Source of the DNA: Deltaproteobacteria bacterium
GTDB lineage: Bacteria; Desulfobacterota; Binatia; Binatales; Binataceae
NCBI GenBank assembly: GCA_021780755.1
Contig: JAJXYF010000006.1
Span: forward strand, 1 to 44,457
Length of the DNA: 44,457 nt
Direction of reading: 5' to 3'
In this document: positions 42,749-44,457 of the stretch, one piece after another
Position numbering within the stretch: position 1 is the stretch's first letter
Layout: each line of letters starts with the position of its first letter
Translations under genes and position numbers: made by a program
The notes under the pieces: generated by a model
Seen by the model: only the letters and a program-made list of their open reading frames with translations
Databases searched by the model: none
What the model was told of the DNA's origin: nothing

Positions 42749-43037
42749 CGTCGCCGCAAGGTTCAGGGGTTTCCTCGCCTCCTGCATGCTCGAAATCGGA
42801 CCCGGCGTCTATACCTCGCCACGGATGAATCCCGCCGTCCGCTCCCGCGTATGGTCAGTGTTGTCCGAATGGTTCGGCGAACTGGGTGGCGGCAGCATCC
42901 TGATGACGTGGCGCGATCCGCAAGCGCCCGGTGGGCAGGAAGTCTATACGCTCGGCTATCCCAACTATGAGATGTACCAGCACGACGGCATTTTTTTGGC
43001 CCGCAAACGAGCATTAACGGAAACCGAAGGGGTCTAG
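42726..43037 (+). CDS. cas2: Cas2e (type I-E)
   Basis: This 103-aa protein is the Cas2e type that bridges two Cas1 dimers. It reads MTVIVTRDVAARFRGFLASC, then GPGVYTSPRMNPAVRSRVW, SVLSEWFGELGGGSILMTW and, near the end, DGIFLARKRAL. The ATG at 42726 is used; AGGAG lies ten bases upstream, inside the end of cas1. The last gene of the operon, it ends 79 bases before the first repeat. Confidence 0.93.
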   Translation: MTVIVTRDVAARFRGFLASCMLEIGPGVYTSPRMNPAVRSRVWSVLSEWFGELGGGSILMTWRDPQAPGGQEVYTLGYPNYEMYQHDGIFLARKRALTETEGV

Positions 43038-43116
43038 CGATCCGCGGCTTTCCGCCCGGTCTTTGACAATTTAGAAAGGCTTGTGTAAGCCTTTTGCTAG
43101 CGTAGGCTTCGTAAGA
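43038..43116 (+). promoter_or_regulatory. CRISPR leader
   Basis: The 79 bases between cas2 and the first repeat. It holds TTGACA at 43063-43068, a possible -35 box, and a perfect eight-bp hairpin AAAGGCTT (43075-43082) / AAGCCTTT (43087-43094) with loop GTGT and a T4 end. The hairpin may end the cas transcript or be an adaptation element. No clear -10 box follows at normal spacing. Confidence 0.6.
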
Positions 43117-44303
43117 GTTTCCCCCGCACACGCGGGGATAGACCTTGGCTAGTGCATAGCCTGTTAGAGCCATGCACGTTTCCCCCGCACACGCGGGGAT
43201 AGACCTGACCTAGCCTATAGCGTGCTATGGTTACTCTTGTTTCCCCCGCACACGCGGGGATAGACCCGGGCAATTCACGGCGTTCTCGCCGCAGTTCCAG
43301 TTTCCCCCGCACACGCGGGGATAGACCGCCCTGCGGGCCGAACAGCGGCGTGTCTTTAGCGTTTCCCCGGCACACGCGGGGATAGACCCTCCAAATCTTT
43401 TCCCGATGGGACATTAAGATCGTTTCCCCCGCACACGCGGGGATAGACCGTCGCGCTGGAAATGCCCGCGATAAATTTCGGCGTTTCCCCCGCACACGCG
43501 GGGATAGACCGCCGGGTCTGGCGGGCGTGACGCGCGGCTACGTGTTTCCCCCGCACACGCGGGGATAGACCGCACTACGAACTCGCGGTGATCCCGCAGG
43601 AGGCGTTTCCCCCGCACACGCGGGGATAGACCCGTCGCGGCGGTCGCGGCGGGCAAGGGCTTGGAGTTTCCCCCGCACACGCGGGGATAGACCCCTTGTT
43701 GCGCGCATGGCGTGCCTGCCAAACCTGTTTCCCCCGCACACGCGGGGATAGACCGCCTTGTAGATACTAGGCTTTTCGCTCAAGGCAGTTTCCCCCGCAC
43801 ACGCGGGGATAGACCTTGTCCATCGCACGCGAGAGCCTGTTCGATTCCGTTTCCCCCGCACACGCGGGGATAGACCGCCGTATCCGACGAGATCGCTTCA
43901 CCTTTCGTTGTTTCCCCCGCACACGCGGGGATAGACCCTGTAACTGCATACCATAAGGGTGCAAAGCGATGTTTCCCCCGCACACGCGGGGATAGACCTT
44001 GGACCAGCACCTGCGTGCGGCCCAGCGCGACGTTTCCCCCGCACACGCGGGGATAGACCCTACGAGTCTCGCACGCTCCAAGTTGTACGCGAGTTTCCCC
44101 CGCACACGCGGGGATAGACCCAAAATTCTAACCACGATCAATCCTTGATCGATGTTTCCCCCGCACACGCGGGGATAGACCCTACAGCGCCACAGTGGGC
44201 CAGCAGGATTGCTAGTTTCCCCCGCACACGCGGGGATAGACCGCTGGAGCCGCTGCTACAGTCGCTGATAGCGAGGTTTCCCCCGTACACGCGGGGATAG
44301 ACC
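43117..44303 (+). CRISPR. Type I-E CRISPR array: 20 repeats, 19 spacers
   Basis: The repeat is 28 bases, beginning GTTTCCCCCGCACACG and ending CGGGGATAGACC. The period is exactly 61, so all spacers are 33 bases. Within the repeat, CCCCGC and GCGGGG pair around an ACAC loop. Cas6e cleavage after the stem would leave an eight-base handle ATAGACC plus the first spacer base. The orientation matches E. coli type I-E repeats, so transcription runs from the leader on the plus strand. Repeat 5 (43361) has C-to-G at position 9. The last repeat (44276) has C-to-T at position 11, the expected decay at the distal end. No spacer matched the rest of the window by eye. Confidence 0.97.
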
Positions 44304-44345
44304 CTCTACGACTGCATCGCACGACTCGCGGTGTTTGCAACGCTA

Positions 44346-44384
44346 TAAAACTGAGCCACTTTACCGCCGTAAAAATGAGCCACT
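44346..44384. repeat. Paired IS21-like end repeats
   Basis: TAAAACTGAGCCACT (44346-44360) and TAAAAATGAGCCACT (44370-44384) are near-identical direct repeats 24 bases apart. This multiple-repeat pattern with GAGCCACT is typical of the end of IS21-family elements upstream of istA. The element itself would lie beyond the window. Confidence 0.5.
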
Positions 44385-44457
44385 CCGGACTGGTTCCTTC
44401 TTCGCTCTTTTCTGAGGTTTTAACCGTCTGATCTTTTCGCCGGTGCGCGTTAGGTGT

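Noticed and set aside
43097..44168. Minus-strand open frames across the array with repeated words such as SIPACAGET, VYPRVCGGN and LSPRVRGK
   Set aside because: They are translations of the CRISPR repeat in three frames (period 61 shifts the frame each unit). This is a well-known false protein pattern.
43117..44303. Self-targeting spacers
   Set aside because: I compared the 19 spacers by eye with the genes in the window and saw no match; a proper search could still find one.

Overview
The window is GC-rich bacterial DNA, most likely from an uncultured soil or sediment bacterium. The mix of class III adenylate cyclases with zinc ribbons, CaiB-type CoA transferase, acyl-CoA-dehydrogenase-fold flavoenzymes and an LLM oxidoreductase would fit deep-branching groups such as Binatota/Desulfobacterota relatives. 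That placement is inference from gene content only. Several genes carry single-base frameshifts, some in short homopolymers, so part of the decay may be assembly error.

Layout. 1-1.7 kb is transposon debris: an IS21 istB fragment, then pieces of a DDE/rve-type IS. 1.9-10.8 kb is one giant gene for a Tc-toxin A-like protein (about 2965 aa) with no TcB or TcC partner in view. 10.9-11.2 kb is again IS debris. 11.3-16.7 kb holds a glutathione transferase, a small Cys-containing protein, two acyl-CoA-dehydrogenase-fold flavoenzymes and a family III CoA transferase, with a decayed cyclase fragment and a transposase fragment between them. 16.7-20.0 kb is a graveyard: an endonuclease-like remnant, a frameshifted basic zinc-ribbon gene, a serine-recombinase C-terminus, an apparently intact 1302-bp IS, and the tail of a cyclase gene. 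20.0-24.1 kb carries a full cyclase/AAA/TPR regulator and a truncated paralogue, whose end runs into a truncated AsmA-like gene (24.1-25.3 kb).

25.6-29.2 kb (minus strand) is a phage-type cassette: ParB-DNA methyltransferase, small terminase-like protein and large terminase with an extra zinc-finger tail, with no capsid genes. A perfect 18-bp-arm hairpin lies just upstream of it. 29.5-32.9 kb (minus strand) is a metabolic gene run: MaoC-like protein, uncharacterised 371-aa protein, LLM oxidoreductase and a frameshifted acetyltransferase.

From 33.4 kb to the end is an island-like region: tRNA-Ser(GCT), a serine-recombinase C-terminal remnant, then a complete type I-E CRISPR-Cas operon in the order cas3, cas8e, cse2, cas7, cas5, cas6e, cas1, cas2. 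It is tightly overlapped and followed by a leader and an array of 20 repeats and 19 spacers. Paired IS21-like end repeats close the window. The cas genes form a self-sufficient system: Cas1-Cas2 acquire spacers, Cas6e cuts the hairpin repeats, Cascade binds targets and Cas3 degrades them.
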